Shown: positions 1 through 7,030 of the stretch, in pieces
Layout: every line of letters starts with the position of its first letter
How positions within the stretch are numbered: position 1 is the first letter of the stretch
Source of the DNA: Lutibacter sp.
Lineage (GTDB): Bacteria; Bacteroidota; Bacteroidia; Flavobacteriales; Flavobacteriaceae
Length of the DNA: 13,409 bases
NCBI GenBank assembly: GCA_030599055.1
Contig: JAUVOS010000046.1
Location: forward strand, 1-13,409
Direction: 5' to 3'
Program-made: the position numbers and the translations under genes
Notes under the pieces: model-generated
What the model saw: the letters and a program-made list of their open reading frames with translations, nothing else
Told to the model about the DNA's origin: nothing
Databases searched by the model: none

Positions 1-12
1 GTTCAGCACACA

Positions 13-20
13 TATATTTG
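13..20 (+). promoter_or_regulatory. Possible -7 promoter element (TATATTTG) near left edge
   Basis: TATATTTG matches the Bacteroidota -7 consensus TAnnTTTG. The expected -33 TTG would lie left of the window, so the promoter cannot be confirmed. It lies about 200 bases upstream of the next gene and 70 bases upstream of a terminator-like hairpin, so it could drive a short untranslated transcript. The motif is short and AT-rich, so chance occurrence is quite possible. Confidence 0.25.
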
Positions 21-90
21 CTTGTTGTTTTACCGAATTCTTTATTCAATGTAGAACACAATTTTTAGTTAGTAGTTTTTAGATTGATTT

Positions 91-140
91 CCGGAGTTTG
101 AAAAGTAGATATTCTTTTTTCGAGTTCCGGTTTTCTTTTA
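91..140 (+). terminator. Terminator-like hairpin with U-rich tail
   Basis: Bases 91-104 (CCGGAGTTTGAAAA) pair with 117-130 (TTTTCGAGTTCCGG) around a 12-base loop. Three of the 14 pairs are G-U wobbles, which pair in + strand RNA but would be C-A mismatches in - strand RNA, so the structure favours rightward transcription. The stem is followed by TTTTCTTTTA. It probably ends a transcript that starts at or beyond the left edge. The rest of 1-223 shows no coding potential that I can support. Confidence 0.55.
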
Positions 141-223
141 TAGTTCCGTTTTGTAAATAATTAATCTCAGTATATTATTATTTATACATACTTTTACTAC
201 AATAAACAATAACTTATTGCAAA

Positions 224-1408
224 ATGAAAAAAGTTACACTATTCCTATTATTACTATTAACACAATCCTTTATTAGTATAAATGCCCAAAACTGTAATGC
301 ACCATCTAATATACATCTTAGTAATTATCCAAGTGGTGTTCGTATAAGGTGGACAAATAACAATGCTTCAAACGAGTATGATTTAGAATATGGAATATCC
401 GGATTTACGCACACAGGAGTTCCAATAATTGAAAATCATCCTTATAGTTCATACTATACAAATGATTTGTCTATACACTCAGAATACATAGACTTCTATA
501 TACGTGCTGATTGTGGAGCAGAAACAAGTGAATGGGTCGGACCTTTTACTTTCTATAATTACTGTACTTTCTTTGTACCCGCTGGTGGTGGTGGTCCTCT
601 TTGGTATGAAGAATCATTTCAAAACGACTTTATTCCTTACTGTTGGAGTGAAGCCAATCAAGGTAATCCTACATCGGGTATATCAGGGTTTAACTCTAGT
701 CATTGGAATCATGAATATTTTGCCAATGATGCAACAAATTCTATGGGAGCTAAAATAAATATTCAAGAAACACAAACTAATGATTGGTTGGTAATGCCTA
801 TGTTTCGAAGCCTATACTATGTAAAAGGGGCTCAATCCATTTTTATAGATTTTGATATGGCATTAACACAACAAAATTCAACTGCTCCTGCTTCTTTGGG
901 TTCTGATGATCAAATTCAATTAGTTATTTCTGATGATCTAGGTGTTTCTTGGTATAATGTTCGTACATGGGATACCAATTCAAGCATTTCTAATACAGGA
1001 CAATCCTCTGGTACTTATTATAATTATGGTGACGGAGCTGATTTCAAGCTTCATACCTTTTTATTAGCTTTTTGGGCAAGTAGTGGCGATGTCAATGATA
1101 TTGAAAATATTGATTTTCACATAGATAATATTTATATTGATTTACCCTATTTTGGAGGAGTAGCTGAAGAACTTACTGCTAAAGGTTTTAAATATTTCCC
1201 CAATCCAGCAGAAAATTTTTTAAATATTAGTGCAAAAGAAACTATTGATACAGTAATTTTTTATGATGTTTTGGGTAGAAAATTAAAAACAATTCAAATT
1301 AATTTTTTACAAACACAATTAGATATTTCAGATCTTGTAGAAGGTAATTATATTATGAAAGTTAAAATTGGTAACACACTAGGTTCCGTATTTGTATATA
1401 AAAACTAG
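224..1408 (+). CDS. T9SS-secreted adhesin-like protein (Fn3-like, choice-of-anchor J-like, type A sorting domain)
   Basis: A predicted cell-surface or secreted protein of 394 residues. Residues 1-21 are a signal peptide (MKK, a leucine-rich core, then INAQ). Residues about 23-110 look like a fibronectin type III-like module, beginning CNAPSNI and ending near EWVGPFTF. Residues about 127-305 resemble the choice-of-anchor J / cleaved-adhesin fold: an EESF...PYCW opening, then NDWLVMP, then FHIDNIYI near the end. Residues about 322-394 are a type IX secretion sorting domain, with YFPNPAENFLNI, a DVLGRK turn and LVEGNYIMKV, so the mature protein should cross the outer membrane through the T9SS and may be anchored there. 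Four cysteines (24, 97, 114, 140) could form disulfides. The ATG at 224 is supported by the signal peptide directly after it. I see no good promoter motif just upstream. The gene stands alone and converges on scpA. The ligand is unknown; domain names rest on pattern recognition. Confidence 0.85.
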   Translation: MKKVTLFLLLLLTQSFISINAQNCNAPSNIHLSNYPSGVRIRWTNNNASNEYDLEYGISGFTHTGVPIIENHPYSSYYTNDLSIHSEYIDFYIRADCGAETSEWVGPFTFYNYCTFFVPAGGGGPLWYEESFQNDFIPYCWSEANQGNPTSGISGFNSSHWNHEYFANDATNSMGAKINIQETQTNDWLVMPMFRSLYYVKGAQSIFIDFDMALTQQNSTAPASLGSDDQIQLVISDDLGVSWYNVRTWDTNSSISNTGQSSGTYYNYGDGADFKLHTFLLAFWASSGDVNDIENIDFHIDNIYIDLPYFGGVAEELTAKGFKYFPNPAENFLNISAKETIDTVIFYDVLGRKLKTIQINFLQTQLDISDLVEGNYIMKVKIGNTLGSVFVYKN

Positions 1409-1424
1409 AAAAACAAAAAGTTTG

Positions 1425-3485
1425 CTAATCTCTAACGCCTTCCAATAAAATTTCTAAAATTGAGATAGCTGCCTTTGCAATTTGTGTTCCAGGACCAAAA
1501 ACACCAACGACACCTTTATCAAACAAAAATTGATAATCTTGTGCTGGGATAACGCCTCCGGCAATAACTAATATATCATCACGACCATACTTTTTAAGTT
1601 CATCAATAACTTGAGGCACTAAAGTTTTATGACCTGCAGCCAGTGAAGAAACGCCTAAAATATGAACATCATTTTCAACGGCTTGTTTTGCAGTTTCTTT
1701 AGGTGCTTGAAACAAAGCACCAATATCCACATCAAAACCTAAATCGGCAAAACTTGTCGCAACTACTTTAGCACCGCGATCATGCCCGTCTTGCCCCATC
1801 TTAGCAATCATTATACGAGGCCTACGTCCTTCTAATTCAGCAAACTCATCGGCTAACGCCTGTGCTTTGCTAAATAACTTATCATCTTTAATGGCTTTTT
1901 TATACACGCCTGTAATGGTTTTATGTGTTGCTTTATGACGCCCAAACACCAACTCCAAAGCATCGGATATTTCACCCAATGTCGCACGATGTTTCGCTGC
2001 TTCAATAGCCAAAGCTAGTAAATTTTCATTACCTGAGTCTGCTGCTTTGCTTAAGTTTTTTAAGGATTCTAAAACTTTATTCTTATTACGTGTTTGCTTT
2101 AACTCCTGTAAACGTGAGATTTGCGAGTCTCTGACTACTGCATTATCAACCTCTAAAATACTTAAAGGTTCTTCTTTTTCTAATTGAAACTTGTTAACTC
2201 CTACAATCACATCTTGATTGCTATCAATTCGCGCCTGTTTTTTGGCTGCAGCCGCTTCAATTCGCATTTTTGGAATTCCTTTTTCGATTGCTTTTGTCAT
2301 ACCCCCTAGAGTTTCCACTTCTTCTAACAATTCCCATGCTGTATTCGCTATTTCATCTGTTAGCTTTTCAAGATATTCTGAACCTGCCCAAGGATCGACA
2401 GTTCGCGTTATTTGTGTTTCTTTTTGTAAATAAATTTGCGTGTTTCGCGCAATTCTTGCAGAAAAATCAGTTGGTAAAGCAATAGCTTCATCTAAAGCAT
2501 TGGTATGTAAAGATTGTGTTCCACCAAATGCTGCTGCCATCGCTTCTGTCACTGTTCTCGCGACATTATTAAACGGATCTTGCTCGGTTAAACTCCATCC
2601 ACTCGTCTGACAATGTGTACGCAAGGATAAAGATTTGGGATTTTTTGGATTGAACTGTCTAACAATTTTTGCCCACAACATTCTTCCTGCTCTAAGTTTG
2701 GCAATCTCTTGAAAATGATTCATTCCAATTCCCCAAAAAAAGGACAATCGAGGTGCAAAAGTATCGATATCCATACCAGCATCTATTCCTGTACGTAAAT
2801 ACTCAAGTCCATCTGCTAAAGTATAAGCAAGCTCTATTTCTGGGGTAGCTCCGGCTTCTTGCATGTGATACCCTGAAATAGAGATACTATTAAATTTTGG
2901 CATATTCTTACTTGTAAAAGCAAAAATATCTGCGATAATTTTCATCGAAGGTTTCGGCGGATATATGTATGTATTTCGCACCATAAACTCCTTTAAAATA
3001 TCATTTTGAATTGTTCCTGATAATTTTTCAATAGCCACTCCTTGTTCTTGAGCTGCCACAATGTAAAACGCCATGATCGGTAAAACTGCTCCATTCATTG
3101 TCATGGAAACAGACATTTTATCTAAAGGAATCTGATCAAATAACAATTTCATATCTTCGACACTATCAATAGCTACGCCTGCTTTTCCAACATCTCCTTC
3201 TACTCGTTCATGATCAGAATCATAACCTCTATGCGTCGCCAAATCAAAGGCTACCGATAAACCTTTTTGACCAGCATCCAAATTTCTTCTATAAAAAGCA
3301 TTGCTTTCTTCTGCTGTAGAAAAGCCGGCATATTGACGAATCGTCCATGGGCGTCGTACATACATCGTGCTATAAGGACCTCTTAAAAAAGGAGGTTTCC
3401 CTGCTGAAAAATTTTCGTGCTTAAATGTAGAACGAATTTTCTTTTCTGTCTTTATCTCAATATTTTGAATATTCTTTTCTAGCAT
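1425..3485 (-). CDS. scpA: Methylmalonyl-CoA mutase, large (catalytic) subunit
   Basis: Adenosylcobalamin-dependent enzyme (EC 5.4.99.2) that interconverts succinyl-CoA and (R)-methylmalonyl-CoA, linking propionate, odd-chain and branched-chain metabolism to the TCA cycle in the cytoplasm. The 686-residue protein has the TIM-barrel substrate domain first (about 35-430). It carries RPWTIRQYAGFSTAEESNAF with the likely catalytic Tyr52, and SGYHMQEAG with His207. A linker follows, then the B12-binding domain (about 555-686): DGHDRG (566-571) supplies lower-axial ligand His568, followed by GVSSLAAGH and GGVIP. The family's large subunit usually has roughly 690-730 residues, so this is complete with a slightly short N-terminus. 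The ATG at 3483-3485 is preceded directly by AGAGG, too close to act as a normal ribosome site. The small subunit and the MeaB-type chaperone gene, often neighbours of this gene, are not in the window. A promoter with TAACTTTG lies just upstream. Confidence 0.96.
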   Translation of the reverse strand: MLEKNIQNIEIKTEKKIRSTFKHENFSAGKPPFLRGPYSTMYVRRPWTIRQYAGFSTAEESNAFYRRNLDAGQKGLSVAFDLATHRGYDSDHERVEGDVGKAGVAIDSVEDMKLLFDQIPLDKMSVSMTMNGAVLPIMAFYIVAAQEQGVAIEKLSGTIQNDILKEFMVRNTYIYPPKPSMKIIADIFAFTSKNMPKFNSISISGYHMQEAGATPEIELAYTLADGLEYLRTGIDAGMDIDTFAPRLSFFWGIGMNHFQEIAKLRAGRMLWAKIVRQFNPKNPKSLSLRTHCQTSGWSLTEQDPFNNVARTVTEAMAAAFGGTQSLHTNALDEAIALPTDFSARIARNTQIYLQKETQITRTVDPWAGSEYLEKLTDEIANTAWELLEEVETLGGMTKAIEKGIPKMRIEAAAAKKQARIDSNQDVIVGVNKFQLEKEEPLSILEVDNAVVRDSQISRLQELKQTRNKNKVLESLKNLSKAADSGNENLLALAIEAAKHRATLGEISDALELVFGRHKATHKTITGVYKKAIKDDKLFSKAQALADEFAELEGRRPRIMIAKMGQDGHDRGAKVVATSFADLGFDVDIGALFQAPKETAKQAVENDVHILGVSSLAAGHKTLVPQVIDELKKYGRDDILVIAGGVIPAQDYQFLFDKGVVGVFGPGTQIAKAAISILEILLEGVRD

Positions 3486-3506
3486 CCTCTAATAAAATAT
3501 GATTGA

Positions 3507-3534
3507 CAAAGTTACGATTATAAAGTGTAATCAA
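3507..3534 (-). promoter_or_regulatory. Predicted promoter of scpA
   Basis: On the - strand, TTG (3534-3532) and TAACTTTG (3514-3507) are separated by 17 bases and match the Bacteroidota TTG...TAnnTTTG promoter. Transcription would start near 3501, giving a leader of roughly 15 bases before the ATG. The -33 TTG lies inside the left arm of the perfect inverted repeat described at 3531-3601, so a protein bound there should affect this promoter. Confidence 0.55.
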
Positions 3535-3601
3535 TGATAGAATGAGACAATGAAAAAATGCATCATCAAATCATTTTATCTTTTAATCATTCTATCATTG
3601 A
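3531..3601. repeat. Perfect 15-base inverted repeat between divergent promoters
   Basis: TCAATGATAGAATGA (3531-3545) is the exact reverse complement of TCATTCTATCATTGA (3587-3601), with 41 bases between. Read in the direction of each divergent gene, the same 15-mer lies just upstream of each -7 box: 16 bases before TAACTTTG of scpA and 12 bases before TATCTTTG of the rightward gene. It could be a pair of operator sites for one regulator, or a hairpin-forming repeat. The arms are certain; the role is inferred. Confidence 0.7.
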
Positions 3602-3613
3602 ACCGAATAATCC

Positions 3614-3621
3614 TATCTTTG
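3614..3621 (+). promoter_or_regulatory. Predicted -7 element (TATCTTTG), possibly for a leaderless mRNA
   Basis: TATCTTTG fits TAnnTTTG and ends only four bases before the ATG at 3626. If transcription starts the usual five to seven bases downstream, the mRNA would begin at or next to the start codon. The only nearby upstream TTG (3598-3600) is 13 bases away, shorter than the usual 17-23, so the -33 element is weak. Confidence 0.45.
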
Positions 3622-3625
3622 CGCC

Positions 3626-4798
3626 ATGAACAAAGTAGGTTTGTTTTTATTTTTATTGGCAGTTATTGGCTTTAGTAAAAAAACTATTGGACAACAAGAT
3701 AGCATTACACCAAATACTTTGCACTTAGAACTTTACAATCATAATTTCTTTAAGAATAACGAATATTCTAACAATATTGCTGATGGTTATACGCTATTAG
3801 GCAGTCAACTACAGCCAAAACTCATTTTTTCACCACATACTAAAGTTAGACTAGAATTAGGTGTTTTTGGTTTGACTTATGCCGGATTGGATAAATATCA
3901 TAAGGTCATTCCTACATTTTCTTTTCACTATCTAATGAAAAATTCGAGTTTTATTATGGGAACTCTTGAAAGTCAAAACAATCACAATCTTATTGTTCCT
4001 TTAATGGATGAGGAGACTCAACTGGATGAAAGATTTATTGAAAATGGCTTACAATATCTTTATCAATCCGATAGAATTAAAATTGACACTTGGTTGAATT
4101 GGGAAAGTTTTATTTTTAGAGGGTCAAAACACAATGAAGAACTTGTTCTAGGTGTAAATCTTGAATATGATTTTATTGAAAATGAAAAATGGAATTTAAG
4201 CATCCCACTTCAAAGCCTATTGTACCACCGTGGAGGACAAATAAATACGGACATTGTTGAAAGACGGTTAACACTTAGCATGTTACATACTGCACTGGGT
4301 ATTCAACTAAAGCGCAAGTTATTATACGATGATGAAGTTTGCTTTAGTAGTTTTTTTATAGAACATCATACACAAGGAATACCGGAAGAATATGTTTTTA
4401 AAACAAGTAAAGCTTCTTTAACTTGGTTGAATTACAAGAGAAAGAACTTGGTACTTGGTATTGGATATTGGTATGGAGATGGGTTTATCAGCCCTCGTGG
4501 AGGTGACATGTACCAATCTGTTTCAAAAAAAATTGATATTTATTACCGAAATGGCTCTTTTTATGATGTTTATGCTTCGCATACTGAAAAACAACGAAGC
4601 TTAATCCTAGGAAAAATAAGTTATCAAAAAGAGGTTTTACCCAAAATTCATTTGAAATTAAATTCAAACTTATTTTATCAAAACTATCATTCTAAAGTTA
4701 CACTTATGAGTGGGAAAACAAAAGAAGTTTATAATGATTTTGATTTTACAGTCAGTTTATCATTTATTTATAAAGACTTATTCCTACTGTATAAATAG
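3626..4798 (+). CDS. Predicted outer-membrane beta-barrel protein, function unknown
   Basis: I do not recognise a specific family. The 390-residue product starts with a signal peptide (residues 1-22: MNK, a hydrophobic core LFLFLLAVIGF, then a TIGQ-type end). The rest has no hydrophobic helix. It shows many amphipathic strands rich in alternating aromatic and polar residues, for example around 84-110, 190-200, 275-290, 320-335 and 370-390, with charged turns between them. This pattern is typical of outer-membrane barrels in Bacteroidota. The protein ends in YKDLFLLYK, not in the terminal phenylalanine seen in proteobacterial barrels. There is one cysteine in the mature part (in DDEVCFSSFF). 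The ATG at 3626 is supported by the signal peptide. The gene is divergent from scpA and lies upstream of gyrB on the same strand, 146 bases away; a link to either is not evident. A transport or porin-like role is possible but unproven. Confidence 0.7.
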   Translation: MNKVGLFLFLLAVIGFSKKTIGQQDSITPNTLHLELYNHNFFKNNEYSNNIADGYTLLGSQLQPKLIFSPHTKVRLELGVFGLTYAGLDKYHKVIPTFSFHYLMKNSSFIMGTLESQNNHNLIVPLMDEETQLDERFIENGLQYLYQSDRIKIDTWLNWESFIFRGSKHNEELVLGVNLEYDFIENEKWNLSIPLQSLLYHRGGQINTDIVERRLTLSMLHTALGIQLKRKLLYDDEVCFSSFFIEHHTQGIPEEYVFKTSKASLTWLNYKRKNLVLGIGYWYGDGFISPRGGDMYQSVSKKIDIYYRNGSFYDVYASHTEKQRSLILGKISYQKEVLPKIHLKLNSNLFYQNYHSKVTLMSGKTKEVYNDFDFTVSLSFIYKDLFLLYK

Positions 4799-4853
4799 AC
4801 TTCTTTTAGTTAGAAAAAGGCACATTTCTTATCAAAAAAATGTTAATAACTTA

Positions 4854-4888
4854 CAGTTTTCCTCACAGCTTTTTAAGCTTTAAAACTG
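4854..4888. repeat. Nested inverted repeat just upstream of the gyrB -7 box
   Basis: CAGTTTT (4854-4860) pairs with AAAACTG (4882-4888). Inside it AGCTT (4867-4871) pairs with AAGCT (4875-4879) around a TTT loop. There is no following T-run typical of a terminator. The element covers the region where the gyrB -33 box should lie, so it may be an operator or a supercoiling-sensitive cruciform. Chance is possible in such AT-rich DNA. Confidence 0.35.
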
Positions 4889-4898
4889 GGTGTTTTTG

Positions 4899-4906
4899 TA
4901 TATTTG
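4899..4906 (+). promoter_or_regulatory. Predicted -7 element of gyrB (TATATTTG)
   Basis: TATATTTG fits the TAnnTTTG consensus and would give a leader of about 30 bases before the gyrB ATG at 4945. No clear TTG is present 17-23 bases upstream; that position is occupied by the nested inverted repeat at 4854-4888. The leader is A-rich near the start codon, with no Shine-Dalgarno sequence, as is common in this phylum. Confidence 0.45.
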
Positions 4907-4944
4907 TTCGTTAGTTTTTAAACTAAAAATTATAACTAAAATTT

Positions 4945-6885
4945 ATGAGTGACAAGATTAAAAAGAGTGATTATTCCGCAGAGAGTATTCAGGCCTTAGA
5001 AGGAATGGAACACGTACGTAAACGCCCTTCAATGTACATTGGTGATGTTGGAGTTAGAGGATTACATCATTTGGTTTACGAAGTGATTGACAACTCCATT
5101 GATGAAGCAATGGCGGGATATTGCGATACAATTGATGTTTTTATCAATGAAGACAATTCAATAACTGTACACGATAACGGTCGTGGAATACCTGTTGATT
5201 TACACAAAAAAGAAGGTGTTTCAGCATTAGAAGTCGTCATGACAAAAATTGGTGCCGGAGGAAAATTTGACAAAGATTCGTACAAGGTTTCCGGAGGTTT
5301 ACACGGTGTTGGTGTTTCTGTTGTAAATGCATTATCGGCGCATCTTACAGCTTCTGTACATCGTGAAGGAAAAATTTGGCAACAAGAATACGAAAGAGGA
5401 AAAGCTATTTATCCTGTAAAACCTGTTGGAGAAAGTGATAAAACCGGTACAAGTATAACTTTTGTACCCGACTCACAAATTTTCAACATCACTACCGAAT
5501 ACAGCTACGAAATACTAGCAACGCGCATGCGTGAGTTGTCTTTTTTGAACAAAAAATTAACGCTATCTATAACTGACAAACGCCAAAAAGACGACGAAGG
5601 AAATTTTATTACGGATAAATTTTATAGTGAGATAGGACTCGCTGAGTTTGTAAATTATTTAGATGGCACACGAGAACAGTTAATTGCCAGCGTTATTTCT
5701 ATGGAAGGTGAAAAAAACGGTATTCCCGTTGAAGTAGCCATGACATATAATACTTCTTATTCTGAAAATTTACATTCTTATGTAAACAATATCAACACAC
5801 ACGAAGGAGGCACACATTTATCTGGTTTCAGACGTGGATTAACACATACGCTTAAAAAATACGCAGAAGAATCTGGAATGTTAAGTAAATTAAAATTTGA
5901 CATCGCAGGTGATGATTTCCGTGAAGGATTAACAGCTATAATTTCTGTAAAAGTTCAAGAACCACAATTTGAAGGGCAAACAAAAACCAAATTAGGAAAT
6001 AGAGATGTTTCAGCGGCAGTAAGTCAATCTGTTTCAGAAATGCTATCTAATTATTTAGAAGAAAATCCTAATGAAGCTAAAATAATCGTTCAAAAAGTAA
6101 TTTTAGCAGCACAAGCAAGACATGCAGCTCGTAAAGCTCGTGAAATGGTGCAACGAAAAACAGTTATGTCTCTCGGAGGTTTACCCGGTAAATTGAGTGA
6201 TTGTTCTGAAACGGATCCTGTAAAATCTGAAATATTCTTAGTCGAGGGTGATTCGGCAGGTGGAACTGCCAAACAAGGTCGTGATCGTTTTTTTCAAGCT
6301 ATTTTACCCTTGCGTGGTAAGATTTTAAATGTGGAAAAAGCCATGCAACACAAAGTTTTTGAGAATGAGGAGATAAAAAATATCTTTACAGCTCTCGGTG
6401 TTACTATTGGAACTGAAGAAGATCCTCGTGCTTTAAACTTGTCAAAACTTCGCTATCATAAAGTAGTAATCATGACAGATGCCGATGTTGATGGTAGTCA
6501 TATTGCTACACTAATCCTAACTTTCTTTTTCCGCTATATGCGTGAATTAATTGAAGAAGGCTATGTTTATATCGCTACTCCTCCGTTATATTTAGTTAAA
6601 AAAGGAAAAAAACGTGAATATGCTTGGGATGATGAGGAACGTGAAAAAATAACTTTACGAATGGGTGGAAGCGTAAATATTCAACGTTATAAAGGTTTGG
6701 GTGAGATGAATGCAGAACAATTATGGGATACTACTATGAATCCTGAATTCAGAACATTGCGACGTGTTACCATAGATAGTGGTGCTGAAGCAGACCGCGT
6801 ATTTTCAATGCTTATGGGTGAAGAAGTACCACCACGTAGAGAATTTATTGAGAAAAATGCACACTATGCAAATGTAGATGCGTAA
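4945..6885 (+). CDS. gyrB: DNA gyrase subunit B
   Basis: ATPase subunit of DNA gyrase (EC 5.6.2.2). With GyrA it introduces negative supercoils ahead of replication and transcription. The 646-residue protein is full length for the form lacking the insert found in Escherichia coli. The GHKL ATPase domain has Glu46 and Asn50 (YEVIDN), Asp77 in DNGRGIP and the GGLHGVG lid (117-123). The transducer domain carries the QTK loop (345-347). The TOPRIM domain has EGDSAGG (434-440, catalytic Glu434), PLRGKILNVEKA and metal-binding DADVDGS (512-518). The C-terminal part has RYKGLGEMNAEQLW (581-594), which contacts GyrA. The ending, with EEVPPRREFIEKNA, is GyrB-like and argues against the paralogue ParE. 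The ATG at 4945 lies in an A-rich leader. It appears to be transcribed alone; a small inverted repeat follows the stop by one base. All catalytic residues are intact. Confidence 0.98.
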   Translation: MSDKIKKSDYSAESIQALEGMEHVRKRPSMYIGDVGVRGLHHLVYEVIDNSIDEAMAGYCDTIDVFINEDNSITVHDNGRGIPVDLHKKEGVSALEVVMTKIGAGGKFDKDSYKVSGGLHGVGVSVVNALSAHLTASVHREGKIWQQEYERGKAIYPVKPVGESDKTGTSITFVPDSQIFNITTEYSYEILATRMRELSFLNKKLTLSITDKRQKDDEGNFITDKFYSEIGLAEFVNYLDGTREQLIASVISMEGEKNGIPVEVAMTYNTSYSENLHSYVNNINTHEGGTHLSGFRRGLTHTLKKYAEESGMLSKLKFDIAGDDFREGLTAIISVKVQEPQFEGQTKTKLGNRDVSAAVSQSVSEMLSNYLEENPNEAKIIVQKVILAAQARHAARKAREMVQRKTVMSLGGLPGKLSDCSETDPVKSEIFLVEGDSAGGTAKQGRDRFFQAILPLRGKILNVEKAMQHKVFENEEIKNIFTALGVTIGTEEDPRALNLSKLRYHKVVIMTDADVDGSHIATLILTFFFRYMRELIEEGYVYIATPPLYLVKKGKKREYAWDDEEREKITLRMGGSVNIQRYKGLGEMNAEQLWDTTMNPEFRTLRRVTIDSGAEADRVFSMLMGEEVPPRREFIEKNAHYANVDA

Positions 6886-6886
6886 A

Positions 6887-6911
6887 TCATACTTCGACAA
6901 GATCAGTATGA
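6887..6911. repeat. Small inverted repeat resembling a common Bacteroidota intergenic repeat
   Basis: TCATACT (6887-6893) pairs with AGTATGA (6905-6911) around an 11-base loop TCGACAAGATC, one base after the gyrB stop. The overall sequence, with TTCGACAAG then CAGTATGACA, looks like an interspersed intergenic element that I recall from many Bacteroidota genomes; this comes from memory and was not searched. It has no T-run, so it is not a classical terminator, though it may protect or end the gyrB mRNA. The rest of the spacer to 7030 shows only a weak -7-like TAGGTTTG at 6919-6926 with no partner TTG. Confidence 0.45.
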
Positions 6912-7030
6912 CATGCGATAGGTTTGGTATAGCACTTAGATAATAGCATCATGTTTATCATAAGATTGTAGAATTAATTGATAAATTGTGTTGTAATTAC
7001 ATCATTACAAAAAAATAAAGCAAAAATATA

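Noticed and set aside
4945..6885. Topoisomerase IV subunit ParE instead of GyrB
   Set aside because: The overall sequence and the C-terminal ending match flavobacterial GyrB; there is no neighbouring parC.
6919..6926. TAGGTTTG as the promoter of the acyltransferase gene
   Set aside because: It fits the -7 consensus but lacks a TTG at 17-23 bases and lies over 100 bases from the start; too weak to list as a feature.
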